Below, one piece after another: positions 27,099 to 38,800 of a stretch of 64,000 nucleotides of DNA; within the stretch, counting starts at the first letter, position 1; each line of letters starts with the position of its first letter. A model generated the notes under the pieces. The model made no database searches. It was not told where the DNA came from and saw only the letters and a list, made by a program, of their open reading frames with translations. The DNA is taken from the NCBI GenBank assembly GCA_004335635.1, contig QAXH01005824.1, positions 62,001 through 126,000 on the forward strand, given 5' to 3'. A program made the translations under genes and the position numbers. Source of the stretch: Chloromonas sp. AAM2 (lineage: Eukaryota; Chlorophyta; Chlorophyceae; Chlamydomonadales; Chlamydomonadaceae).

Positions 27099-28043
27099 AT
27101 ACTATTATCACTGAGGAATAACAACACTACTATGTATCTTTGTTTGCCCGCTTTTCGGGGGTTGCACTCGCCTTGGGTTGCATGAGCCATCTTGAGACGC
27201 CATCTGTTGCGTGCCACGAGGGTGTCCTTGGACCAGTGCCTATTTGGCTTACCGCTGAGCTCTTCATTACATGGAGTTGTTATGTATGGATGCATGGATT
27301 TGTTGTGAACGTTGTTATCATGCTGGTTGCTGACAAGACTATCTTTGCGGACCGCCCGCCTTGCTCTGTGTTAGTTGGACGTTCATGTTCTGTGGTTTCT
27401 TGAACCAATTTTTGATGGGATGGTGCGAACCGTGGCCCGGACATTGGTTTCTGCAAATGGCTACAGCTTAATGCGTGCATGCTGCACTGGTCAACGGATA
27501 GGACCTGTTTATGTGTCTCCCGGCTGGTAACCTGCACTCGTTGCCTGAGTCCGTGAGCGGTGCCACAAGCTGCACGGTCAATCGTGGCCTTGCCTGGTAT
27601 TCATTTTCATATTTTAGTGTCATGAAACCCAGCAGTGCTGGCCATACTGTGACCCTGCCCATCTTCCGTCCACAGCACATGCGAGTCAGGGCATAATGTA
27701 GTGACTTGAGGCAGGGCACAAGCGTGCACCAGACTTGCATCTCTTCTTGCTCTTCTGTGAGGCTCCCCTGATCCTGGAGGAGGGTTAACTGCATACCACC
27801 ACCTAGCCCAAGCGAGAGCATTTCTATTGGGCGCTAATCAGGAACTTTGACACCTCGTGACCCTTTGGGACGCAGCTTTATGGGATTTCCTGGGGTGTTC
27901 CAGTGGCTCAGCTCTCACCTCGAAAAGACTAGCTGAACGTCATTGTGCTGGTGGGCCACAAATCTCCGCGGTTGTTGTGTGACAGCCCAATCTTGCAGGG
28001 TAGCAGCCCAGCAATGATCAGCTGCTCTGAAGACCCCTTACGC

Positions 28044-29508
28044 AAAAAAAAAGATGTTTGCCAGTTCTGGGACAGTTCACAGAAACCACACTGGAGCCAG
28101 GGATAAGGTGTCCGTCGACCTCGGGGAATAGGACTGTGGACGTGGCAAGAGATTGCAATATTGCGTCTGCATCAGTGTGGCGTGACACTGGGATGTGCTG
28201 TTGATGTGTGAATGGTACACACCCAGTCAGAGGTATAGGCCTCAAAACTCGGTAATGTAAGTCGCCACCAGGTGCTCCAGTTGCCTCACTCGCTTGAGCA
28301 TGCTCGTGCGCTGCGCGCGTAGACGCTCAACAGCCTGTCTCCAGCCCTCTCTTCTCGGGGCTGCGTTTCCCTCTGCCATGCCTTCGTGGGCGAAGCCTGG
28401 GGGCAATATGTGACAGTCTTTGCTGCAGACTACTAGTATATGTATAGTACGCATGCAGGACCAGGCACTCTTGTTACAATACTTGCTCGTGGTTGCATGT
28501 GCAGGCGATACCTGGTATGCCATGCCGGGTTCCGAGGAGCCCGTGCAGAAGGACACGCCTGGCAGCATCCCTCGCACCGGAGGCGCATGGTGGGTGACAT
28601 GGCATGGGGAAGGAGTGGGTGGGACACCGACCCTGTGCATCAAGTATAGCGCACAACATGCATCAAGCATAGCGGACATGTCTGCAGTTTGCGAACATGT
28701 TTACCCATAGATATTGGCTTGGTGTATTCGGGGACACGATGTTGCGCGGCACACCTTATTACCTGCCCACAGACCCAGCTGTCGTTTGAATTTTGAAATC
28801 TGGAAGCTGTCCAGAAGCTAGCATACATCGTAAGGCAGAGTCGCACATACATGTCGCACAGCTCTGTTCTTCTGTTACGTGCAGGCAGAGCATCAACAAT
28901 GACCACCGCTCAGGCCCAGGCCAACGGGGCCTCCAAGGGTGCTCCATCAAGGCGGGCCAGCAGGTCATGTGTCAAGGCAGTGGTCATCATGACTACAAGT
29001 ACACCACCACCACCACGCGTGACTCACGCAACAACATGAGGGACAGCAGGGCAGCCAGGAAGCTGCCAGTCAGCATGCAGCTTTTGGAGCTATGGGAACG
29101 GTCGGCCTAGGTGGACAGGAGCGGATGACAAGGCCAGGGCAGCCAAACTGGCCTCTATATGCCAGTGATTGCTACCAGTCAGCTGCAACAAGCTGGTGTT
29201 GGGGTTTAACTGAGCTCAACTTGACAACTCGACTCGACTTGACTTGGCTTTGAAAAACTTCCAATTGATTAAGTTTCAAGGATTATGTGGCCGGGAATGA
29301 GCTATTTTCCGTGGTTTTATTGAATATGTGTGTTGATTTTGTTGATTGTGTTGAGCAAGTTGCCTCGCCTACTGTAACTACACAACTACACCTTCGAGCA
29401 CCATGAACGATGTTTGCATGAACCCTGTCGCCACAGTTTCCTTGTCTACCACACTGGCTCCAGTGGCGCACTTGGCAACTGTCCCAGAACTGGCAAACAT
29501 TTTTTTTT
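28044..29508. mobile_element. Possible family A element bounded by facing termini
   Basis: A plus terminus at 28044-28077 and a minus terminus at 29478-29508 face each other 1.46 kb apart. Both carry the GACAGTT variant and similar subterminal sequence (CACTGGAGCCAG) within 25 bases inside the terminus. The flanking octamers (CCTTACGC and CTGGAGCT) do not match, so common origin as one insertion is not proven. Confidence 0.45.
28242..28402 (-). CDS. Candidate exon or small coiled-coil protein, unidentified
   Basis: After a tgcccccag acceptor at about 28403 the frame reads GFAHEGMAEGNAAPRREGWR, QAVERLRAQRTSMLKRVRQL, EHLVATYITEF and stop. The second half has heptad-like spacing of Leu/Val/Met and many charges, as in a short coiled coil. 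It could be a terminal exon or a 45-residue protein starting at the internal Met. No homologue is recognised. Confidence 0.35.
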
Positions 29509-29826
29509 GACTGGAGCTGGAGAGCTGATTGTGTTTCACACTGTGGCCTTAGGACCTGTGACATCAGTAGGACCTGTCTGAAGCCTGCGTGTGCGAGCGT
29601 GTGCAGCTCGTGCTCCTGTCCGCAACCTGGCTGCGTAAGTGCGAGTTGGACTCTATGGTAATGTGCTGACTCAGCTGCTGGCGAAAACCCTGCATGCACC
29701 TCGACGTTTCAAGATGGTCGTCAGGTGAGTTACCGTGCGTGAGTTTCCTACAGATGTTGGCTGGGTCATGAGCTGCAACTGTGCGCGACGTTCCATATAT
29801 TTTGCTCATCGCTGGGCGGTTTTCAC

Positions 29827-29870
29827 TGCAATAAGAAGCGATAGTTCTGGCCAGGCATCTGCTTGACACA
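29827..29870 (+). repeat. Dispersed repeat family F, copy 1
   Basis: ACTGCAATAAGAAGCGATAG, TTCTGGCCAGGCATCTGCTT, GAC. It is the same as 42811-42854 with two or three substitutions. It lies about 60 nt upstream of the next gene's ATG. Confidence 0.85.
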
Positions 29871-29932
29871 GGGCTGGTGCCCTGGTGACACAGTTTTAGC
29901 AAGCCATAAGTCGTTGTCGCCATTGGCTGAAC

Positions 29933-32540
29933 ATGGCTCCTGCCGGCATTGCACCGGTGGCATTTGTTTGGGTCACAGCCTGGATTTACGCTTCCGCCAT
30001 TGCCTCTGCAAGCCGGCAGATCAATATCACCAGGCGCCCACTTGAGCACGACCAATCCAAAACTGAGCAGCTCGAGCAGTTGAAGAAGTTTACAGCTACA
30101 GGGCCCATTCCTGAAGGCGCACTACCGACACTGTATCAGAAACTATACGCAGGCAAGTGACAGGCAGAAGCCGTGGACGGATGAAGCGTGACGCGTGTTT
30201 CATGCAAGCATGCCCATGCATGCCCATGCCCATGCAGGTGCCAAGCCCGCCATGACAGACATACTGCAGTTCCACTGGGTCATCTCTAGCTGTGGCAGTC
30301 GGCATGGTCTGGGCAGGATGCTTTCGTCCACCCTCCTGTCAGGCATCCTAAACGAATTGTACCCCGTCACCATCAGCATTTCTTGGTGCACGTCCTTTCG
30401 TGCATCGGCCGTGCCTTCACTGTTATACAACCTTCGCCACAGCCACAGTATCAACATCTTCTTCATGTCTCCGCTCCTGGAGGTGAGTGCCATGTTGCAT
30501 TCTTGACATGTTGATACAGATTTGCTTAGTTTTCTTGATTGATTTGCGTTCCCAACATGCTGGATTGCTCCCAGTTTTGACGATTGCACCCATGTTACAT
30601 GCAAGCCCTGACCTCACGTCCAGCTGCTCATCGTGCATGAGCACCTCCACGTGCACCCCTCCAGCCTCATCAGCTGTTGAAATGACACCCGGGGCTGCGA
30701 ACCTGGCTGTTGAAAATACAAATCTTGGCATTGTCCCAAATGTATGATCCATATCACACTCGGAGTAGCGTGCCTCTACAGCCCCGTTCTGGTATGGAAT
30801 GATATCCAAGTTTTACGGATGGCAACACCTTTCAGCACTAACCCTGTATGCCCGTGTCCACAGGAAACCATCAAGCGCCCCACCCACCGAGCATTGCTGT
30901 CGGCACTGCTGGTACCGGCAGCCTTAGGCAACGAAAACTTACCTCTGCTGTTGACGGAGGATGACATCTTGTTCGCCCCTGACGCAAATGCACGCCTGGC
31001 TGCAGTAAGTGCTTAAGCTGACAATGAGTCTCCAGAGATTGCGCGTCTGACAATCAACGAGCCCAGAAGACTCTGTGGTAGCAGGATGCAATGTACTGGA
31101 CATACGCCCATTCCACTGCTATGGTTGCCTGGGCAGCTAGCCTGGAACTCAGCACACATCCTGCGCCACAGTTGCTTGGCGGACACTGTGTTAGTGGGTA
31201 ATGGACAGAAAATGCCGCTGAGGTGTGGATTTGCGTGGTGCTCAACTTTTGCCACATATGCAATGCAGGCCTTGGCCACTATTCCCAGCCCAGCCCAAAG
31301 CAAGCCGTACATCGTCTACCTGTATGACAGTGACTGGAAACTGAATAATGCTACAGAGGACATGGAGCAGGCAGCTGATGACAAAGGCCCTGCTGCACAA
31401 AAATCCCACACGTTCACCGTTCGCGTTGAGGTGGGCCCCGGTTGCAGCGCAGGCCCTCAATGCAGCCACTGCCAGACGGCACACTTACAGTTAGAGACAC
31501 GAGCTGAGTTCTCAAGCCCTGTATGGCCCTGACCTCCCCTCACTTTGTGAGGTGATTCAACCTGCAGGAGAGGCGGCCGGAATGGGGCACGCAAGGATTG
31601 CTACTGTCAGTGCCCATGGCCAATACTTTGGCTCGCCGGTTCTTAGGAAGGCTGACCAGGAACGACAAGTTGTTCATGGGACCGTGGACCCAACAGGACA
31701 TGTCCATCCACATCCTGTCAGAGGACATCATGGGCTGCAATCAAGAGGAGAAAGATTGCCATCGGTACACGTGAGTTACCATGTTGGTGTTGGTGGTGGT
31801 GTCTTCTTATAGAGATATACAGACTTGTATCGGTGTTGATGCGCACAATGCGCACAACAGTGATGTAGATCTCGCGAAACTGCGAGACTAAAATGACCCT
31901 GTTTTGCGACTCTGAACTGGCTTAGACACGCTCGACGGTGTTTTTACGTACGGGCTCGTGCGTAGGCAGGCTACCATTGGCTGCGCCATTGCTTGCAGCG
32001 ATGCCAACCAAACAAAGGCCGAAGAAGGCCCGACCCACTCATAATGCAAAATTTCAAACCAAATGGTTGAATGATAATCGTCGTAGATGGCTTCACAAGG
32101 CACTCGACGTTGGTCACGACCACATGGTTCATGCATCGTTTGCCCAGACACACCAACGTTCCCCGCTGTTCATCAGCATGCCCCTGTTCATCAGCATTGA
32201 ACAGATGGCAGAGCAGTCAGTGGCATTGACTGATACCGGGCATTCCCTTGTACATGGATGTGACCAGGACCATGAGCACTTAACACATACGGTGATATGA
32301 CATGGATTCAATTCGACAATTGGACGTCTGATTCTAAGTATCGAAGAGTAAGCAGACCTACTAACCTAACCGTTCACGCATGCGTTCCTGTTTTGCAGAA
32401 TGGTTCCGTCTCTGGTGCAGCACGTGGGCAGCAGCTCGAGCTTGTACAACAGAGGCAAAGTGAGCACCAAGTTTCACTCGGATCCTCGGTTTCCAGTGCG
32501 TGTTGCATGGCCTGGGTTCGACAAATTTACGTGGAGATAG
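29933..32540 (+). CDS. Putative glycosyltransferase, MGAT4 (GT54)/PGAP4-like
   Basis: Probable type II Golgi/ER transferase acting on glycans or GPI anchors. Six exons: 29933-30152, 30238-30482, 30864-31004, 31269-31430, 31568-31770, 32399-32540; 1113 nt, 370 aa, phases consistent. Intron 1 uses a GC donor (CAG|GCAAGT); the others are GT-AG. The N-terminus (PVAFVWVTAWIYASAIASAS) is a signal anchor. An acidic LLLTEDDILFAP motif at residues 187-189 would be the metal/nucleotide-sugar-binding DxD equivalent. Then come IVYLYDSDWKLNN, SVPMANTLARRFLGRL, MGPWTQQDMSIHIL, and the C-terminal MVPSLVQHVGSSSSLYN. The PSL-x-QH-x-G-x-x-SS motif is shared by MGAT4 and PGAP4/TMEM246-type enzymes. Which acceptor it uses cannot be told. 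Domain order is seen; enzymatic role is inferred. Confidence 0.65.
31028..31100 (+). repeat. Dispersed repeat family D, copy 2 (intronic)
   Basis: Lies in intron 3 of the MGAT4-like gene. It shares CGTCTGACAATCAA, GCCCAGAAG and GGTAGCAGGATGCAATGTAC with the copies at 10558-10675 and 47645-47735, at lower identity. Confidence 0.6.
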
Positions 32541-35500
32541 GGTTAACGCCCAGAACCCAGACCCGTCCTGGTCAGGAAAAGTGGCCAATCACGGTGGCGG
32601 AGTCAGCAGCATTCCAGGCTATTCAACTCGTGCATGGAACAACCTCGCAATTTTTAGAGCGTACTTCTCAAGGCAGGTGCATCTGGAACCTTGATAATCC
32701 AGAACCCTTCGAATCCCTTATACAATTAATATTGTATACAATCACTGCTATTGATTACATCGTGCAAGACTCGCTCACGGCATACATGCGGCAGGAACGC
32801 AGACGGGTCTGCCCCGCGCCCGGCTTCTCTTGCACATCAGTCGTTGAGCACATTGTCGTTTCTTCCTGGCTCGTCACACATGTTACAGCTTTGTCCTGAC
32901 ATGCCAAAAATATCTTAAGTAGGGGCCGTTTCGACAGACATTGGCCATGACCAAAGAGTGGACTTTTGTCTGCATACTAAAGGATTTAAATCCATAACTT
33001 CAAGTCATTGCGAGACGGTTGTTCACAACTGACGGCATAGTCACCGCTTACGCTTACGTGCTTGCGTTTACACTGATGCTTGCGCTCACGGCAATTTCAG
33101 AAGTAAGCAGCCAAAAATCATGTTTTTGGCTTGTTTCAAACGGAATTGCAACGCAAGCTATGCTTGTGCTAGCCCAATGCTACCCAATGCCGAAAACCCT
33201 GTTCCAGGGGGCTACCCGAATACCCATGCACGAGTGAAGTGCACGCCATGTCACAGGCCATCACAGGGCTTGCAGGGCAATGAATTCCGTTGGATTGTAA
33301 GGCATATTGCATGGCGTCACACCCCTGACCAAACTCTTTCAATGCTTGGGCTGTACAACGATTTCTGGGGCCTTGAAACAAATGCTTGCATGGCAGGCAC
33401 TTGCGCTGGAGGTTCGTGTTGACTTTGGTGGTGCTGATGCCAAAAGCCCCCCAAAGCGATGACTATGACTGACGGTTGTCTGCATACTACGGGCGTGTCG
33501 GGATTTGATTTCATTGCTACAATTCATTTTGATAAAATTCATTGTGGGAAGGCAGTGTCAAAGCCGATTATGCAACCGTGTTGTCCAAGAGACGGGCCTT
33601 GAACAAGCTACCTTCATGTAATTCCAAGACGTCATCATTCTCTGGGACGATTACGATGATAGATGGCCCCAGGATGAGAGCAGCCCCATGCATGGCGTCA
33701 AACTATCATCAGATCATTCTGACGTCTGGTAGCCAAGTTCGCAGCCTGAACCAGTCCCTGGTTTGGGAAGTCTGGGCTATGCCGATATATGCTTATTGAC
33801 ATTTGTTTTTCCGTTTGAACACGATTGGTCAAAGATAACATGACGCTTTGTTCACGTCATCGTGATGCGCTGCGCCAGGCAAACAACCGCGCGTTTGGCA
33901 GTTGTAACCGTCAAAGTGTAGCCAGGTCCACAACTGTGATGGATCCCTTGCACAAACATCAAGATGTGCAGACAGGAGGCTGGTGCTCTTTGTACGCATC
34001 AAATCGTCACACCTATACGTATATGTTACATATATACCATGCATATACGTTATACAGCGGTCATGAACTTGGTATTTCCAGAAGGACGGTTGTCATACCA
34101 TGTCAAACTGGGGCGTTGCGAAAACTGGGGCCAATGCCTTTGTGGCATTGCAGTAACACCTAGTTAGCACGGATTTTCAGCTTCTTAGTAACCAAAAACA
34201 GACTCGAACAGATGCCACAGCGCCTGCAGAAGCTGAATTTCCCTGTACAAGTATAGTGAGGTATGAAATGTAGGCCGATAGAGGGCTCTACATAGGAGGG
34301 GTGCCCCTGTGTGAAAGAAAGCAATCACTTCTTTGAAACCGTGTTAACCGCTCGCACCAAGGAATTTTCAGCATGCAAGCAAAGATGCCACTGGATGCGC
34401 ATCGACGGGACGAGTTAAGCAAGTTCGCTAAGTATCTGGCATATGTTTGAGCTTGGCTTCTTGCAATCGGCGACAGCTGGCGGCGACTTTCATTCAACTA
34501 TGCACGGCTGTGCTCACAAGACTCAACAATCTGACCCCTCCTCCTCATCAGCATCACCAGCATCAGTACGATCTACACCGCCCAAACCACGAAACCCCCA
34601 CAACATTTGTTCATGCAAACAGGCAATACTGCGCTAGAAAGCAATGTTCAGGCCCGGAGCAGTTATGATCGAACCTTCGCTTAACCTTGGCTGAATGAGA
34701 CAGTTGCCTTCGTTGCTCCTCGCTGCGCCACTCCCTATGGAACAGCATACCCGGCCGCATACGCGTCGCATTCGTTGTCTACCACGTCCTACGCCAGTGT
34801 GTGTATTGGGAGATAACACAGTCTTCTGCGCTGGAAATTGTTCAAGTGACTTTGATGTTGTTGACAAGGGTGCAGTGATGACCAGTAGGTTACCGGCAAC
34901 TTCCCTTCCCCCTTGCCCCCGCTGAGCAGTCCTCCAGTTGGCCTGATTACCAGCTGACTGCCCATGATGCCGACCTTGTTTGCCCTGTGACCTGGCCTAT
35001 TCAGTTGTTAGACTAATCTACTATAATGCTTGGCGGTCTTGGCACGGTTTTGGCCTGTGGTGGGTTTCAGGTGACACTACTGGGCAATCACTGTAACAAT
35101 AACGCCGAACACACGCGGGGCGCACAGCTCTTTCTTCGCAGAGAATGGGCACGACGTTTGCATGCTCGTGTCGCGTTCTGCCTGCCAAGTCTTCGACCGG
35201 GTCAGTGGTGACCAAACTGGGACCAGATTGGGTCAGTTCACAGCAAACCAAACAGGGAAGAGTGCGCAACTGGTGCATTGGGTTATTTCTGGCTTGCCCT
35301 GGGTTTGCCTCCTACTCCTTTTGGGTCAGTCAATGACCATCTCAATGCACAACCGAAGCACATGGCACAATTCCCATGCTGTCCCTGATTTTGCCTGGCG
35401 ATCACACTCGCGATGTTGAAACTTCTCGCACATAGCACAGCTGCGTGTGATTCTTTAACATGACATAAGTCTGAGACAAGTCTGCCTGTCATCAAAGGGC

Positions 35501-35893
35501 GAGTGCACTGAGGTAGTTAGGACAAGACAGGAACAGCAACTCAACAGACTCTGTTCTGAACACCTTGCCGTGTTGAACACTGGAGATACACCACACCACA
35601 CCAAAAGAAGACTGGTTCCCGGCATGCTGGTTCTCTGCCTGACGCAACAAGTTGGCCACTGGTCTCAGTTTGAGTTGAACTGATTTCAACTGACAGGCAA
35701 CTAATAAGCCTGATGGCGGTTAACGGCGGTTGTCAGAACCAACGTTGTCAGAGCCCACGTTGCCGAAACCAGTTGCATTTAATTGACAACTCGTGGTGGA
35801 GATCACCTCTGTGTTGCTGGCTTCAAGCGATTAGTAGCAAAAAGCGATCAGTAACCAGGTTGTCTGGGTCCGGCAAACAAGCAAGTGGCCACG
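32541..35893. other. Intergenic region without a recognised gene
   Basis: I find no convincing exon pairs, RNA gene or repeat family here. Open frames up to about 110 codons exist on both strands but show no conserved motif or splice context. Confidence 0.55.
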
Positions 35894-38800
35894 ATGGCCA
35901 GCCGCTTGACATCGCCAGGCGTACTGGATGTGACATTGCCCTCTACCAGCACCAGCCCGGCCCCTGTCGTCCATCGTGTGTTGCGGCGTGGCGTTCAGAC
36001 GCACGCCAATGCTCCAAGCGTGGCCGAGCGTCGCACGGTGCCTCTGCCTAAAGAGGACCTAATCGCATACATGGCCGCGGGTTGCAAGCCAAGATCTCAG
36101 TGGAGGTGAGAGCCTTGCAGGTGCTTGCATCGTTCGCAGATTGATGATGTCATATCAGATGAATACGTGTGCGCAGTTCATCATCATGCATTCACTGTTC
36201 CATTTTGAATTCAGGATTGGCACAGAGCATGAGAAGTTGGGGTTCTCGGTGGGGGACAACAGGCGCATGACCTATGCCCAGATTGAGCAGATGCTGCTTC
36301 GCCTGGAGTCGAGATTTGGGTGGCAGCCCATGATAGAAGATGGAAAGATCATCGGAGTATCTCTGGATGGGCAAAGCGTCACCCTTGAACCTGGAGGGCA
36401 GTTTGAATTGAGTGGTGCACCTGTGGAGACGATCCACACTACATGTGCAGAGGTCAACAGCCATCTTTATCAGGTGTGGCACGTGCACTGGCTGCAGGGA
36501 TTCTGCATGCATCACACCATATACTGTAGGCATAGACTGGCCAATTGTGGCCCTTGCAGCACAAAGGATGATGTGTTGAACAGGCTGTGTTAGATTGTTG
36601 GAACAGGTGTGTTGCTGACACCGTGCATCTGCCTCTCTTGGGCTCTAGGCTCAGCAGGCGTCATGGTGCGCCAGAAGAACATGTAAACTTTTGCAAGGCA
36701 CGTGCCTCTTTACACATTTGCACATGCCAACCAAGCTCACCCGTGACCCACTCCACTTGACCATTTGCCAGAATAATTGGATTGATCATCATGCAGCTCG
36801 TCTACTCATCTTCATGTTTTGGTGAATGGCCTGGTGCTGCTTATGCCCACATCCAGTCAGGTTCTTTGCACTCAGCTCCTGTGCTACATCACAACTGGCT
36901 CGGCTGTGCTGGTGTGGCCATGCACGCATGCTGGCGGCTGCCAAGCAGATGACGCGACCTCATGGCAGCCATGCAAGCCAGATACAGGGCACATGCCTTC
37001 CTTGCATAGCTGCATGGCTCATTGGGCTGCTCTGATCTGGTGCTGTCCCAGGTCAAGTCAATCTGTGAAGAGATGGGCTTGGGGTTCCTGGGTATGGGGT
37101 TTGACCCCAAATGGGAAATCAAGGACATTCCAATCATGCCCAAGGACAGGTGAGGCCATGGGTGTGCCATGCTGCATGCACTGATTGCTGTCCCTGCCGG
37201 TTATTATAATGCACGCGCAGTTTGGGGTGTCCTCTTTGCTACCTTGGGTATCACAAGAGGGGGGGGATTTCAACCCGTCCAACCTACATGTGAAGGGAAT
37301 TGCGACGCACCAGGATAGTAATGGTGGTGGTCAACCCCTCGAGGTGCTATCCTGTTCGCATACCTCGTTAGACCCAAACCGGCACAGTTGGTGGCATGCT
37401 TACCCCATGTTGCCTGTGCATGCACTTAGATGGCCATCTATGCTGCTACACAGGTACAAGCTCATGACGTCGTACATGCCTACTGTTGGCTCCATGGGCT
37501 TGGACATGATGTACAGGACATGTACGGTGCAGGTAGGCAGCGCACTTACATGCGCTTAATGGATGTCACAAGCATGTGAGGTACCGGGCATCACTGAGGT
37601 TGGATTTGACACTTGGTCTTTGAGAATTGTGAATTCCTCGACCCGGGGCATGGGCTGGCTGACTTCTTCAGGTTACATGCAAGAGCGTGCAACAGAGAAA
37701 TTGAAACCCCTGTTTGTTGGCAATGCGCTTTTGAGACTTGCTTTTTAGGCTTGCTCCACCCTACACCTTGGAAAAGCGCTCCCGATGCAGGACACCACAC
37801 CCAAATCATTCCCGATGCCATCAGGCGTAGTGAACGTGTTTTAATGCTGCCACGTTGGGTAGGCAAATTCATGCAGCGGGGCCAGTGGGGCGGCTGGGAG
37901 ATGTGCAGTGGTGATCATGTTGCAGGCTGCATGGTGACAGCCTCTTGCACGTGTGCCTGGCCTCCCCCTGCCTAGGTGAATCTGGATTTCGAGAGCGAGC
38001 GCGACATGGTGGACAAGTTCAGGATAGGCCTGGCGCTGCAGCCGGTTGCCAACGCACTGTTTGCATGCTCCCCGTTCAAGGAAGGCAAGCCCAGCGGGTG
38101 AGGCGGGACATGTGTGCCACGGCCGTGTCGGATCGGAATGACAGCAAGTGCACTCATCATAGATTGACTCGGCCTGAATCAACGGATGCTCGTTTGGCCC
38201 AATGTGGCGGTTTGATGTTGAAGGCTATGCTGTGTTTAATAAAAAACATTCAGCAACCACCTAATGATGCAAAAGCCGGATTCAATGACTTGGTTTTCGT
38301 CAGATTTGCTGCCTCGTTGCGTTGGAGGTCATGGCGTGTTTCATAGCATGAAACAAGCTCCAGTTTGATCGCACTATGCCACAGGCCTGCATGCTGACTA
38401 TGCAGTGCACACTCCATGGCAATGCTACCACGACAGTGCCGTGGGTACGCCTGTGTCTCATCATGGATCAGCCCCATGTGGTCCCATGTGGTCCCGTGTG
38501 GTCCCATGTGGTCCCATGTGGTCCCATGTGGTCCCATGTGGTCCCGTGTGGTCCCCTGTGGTCCCGTGTGGTCCGATGTGGTCCCGTGTGGTCCCATGTG
38601 GTCCCATGTGGTCCGGTGTGGTCCCATGTGGTCCCATGTGGTCCCATGTTGTTGTCCATGTGGTCGTGTGTGCAGGTACCTCAGCACGCGAGGCCACGTG
38701 TGGACAGATGTGGACAACAGCCGCACCGGCGGGCTGCCCTTTGTGTTTGATCCTTCCTTTGGCTTTGAGCGGTACGCCGAGTACGTCATGGACGTACCTA

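Larger units (their letters stand above)
27099..29932. other. Intergenic region
   Basis: Mostly without recognisable genes. It contains a candidate minus-strand exon at 28242-28402 and two facing family A termini at 28044-28077 and 29478-29508. Confidence 0.5.

Noticed and set aside
28893..29110. Plus-strand start MTTAQAQANGASKGAPSRRA resembling a transit peptide
   Set aside because: Stops after about 46 codons with no donor leading to a recognisable following exon.
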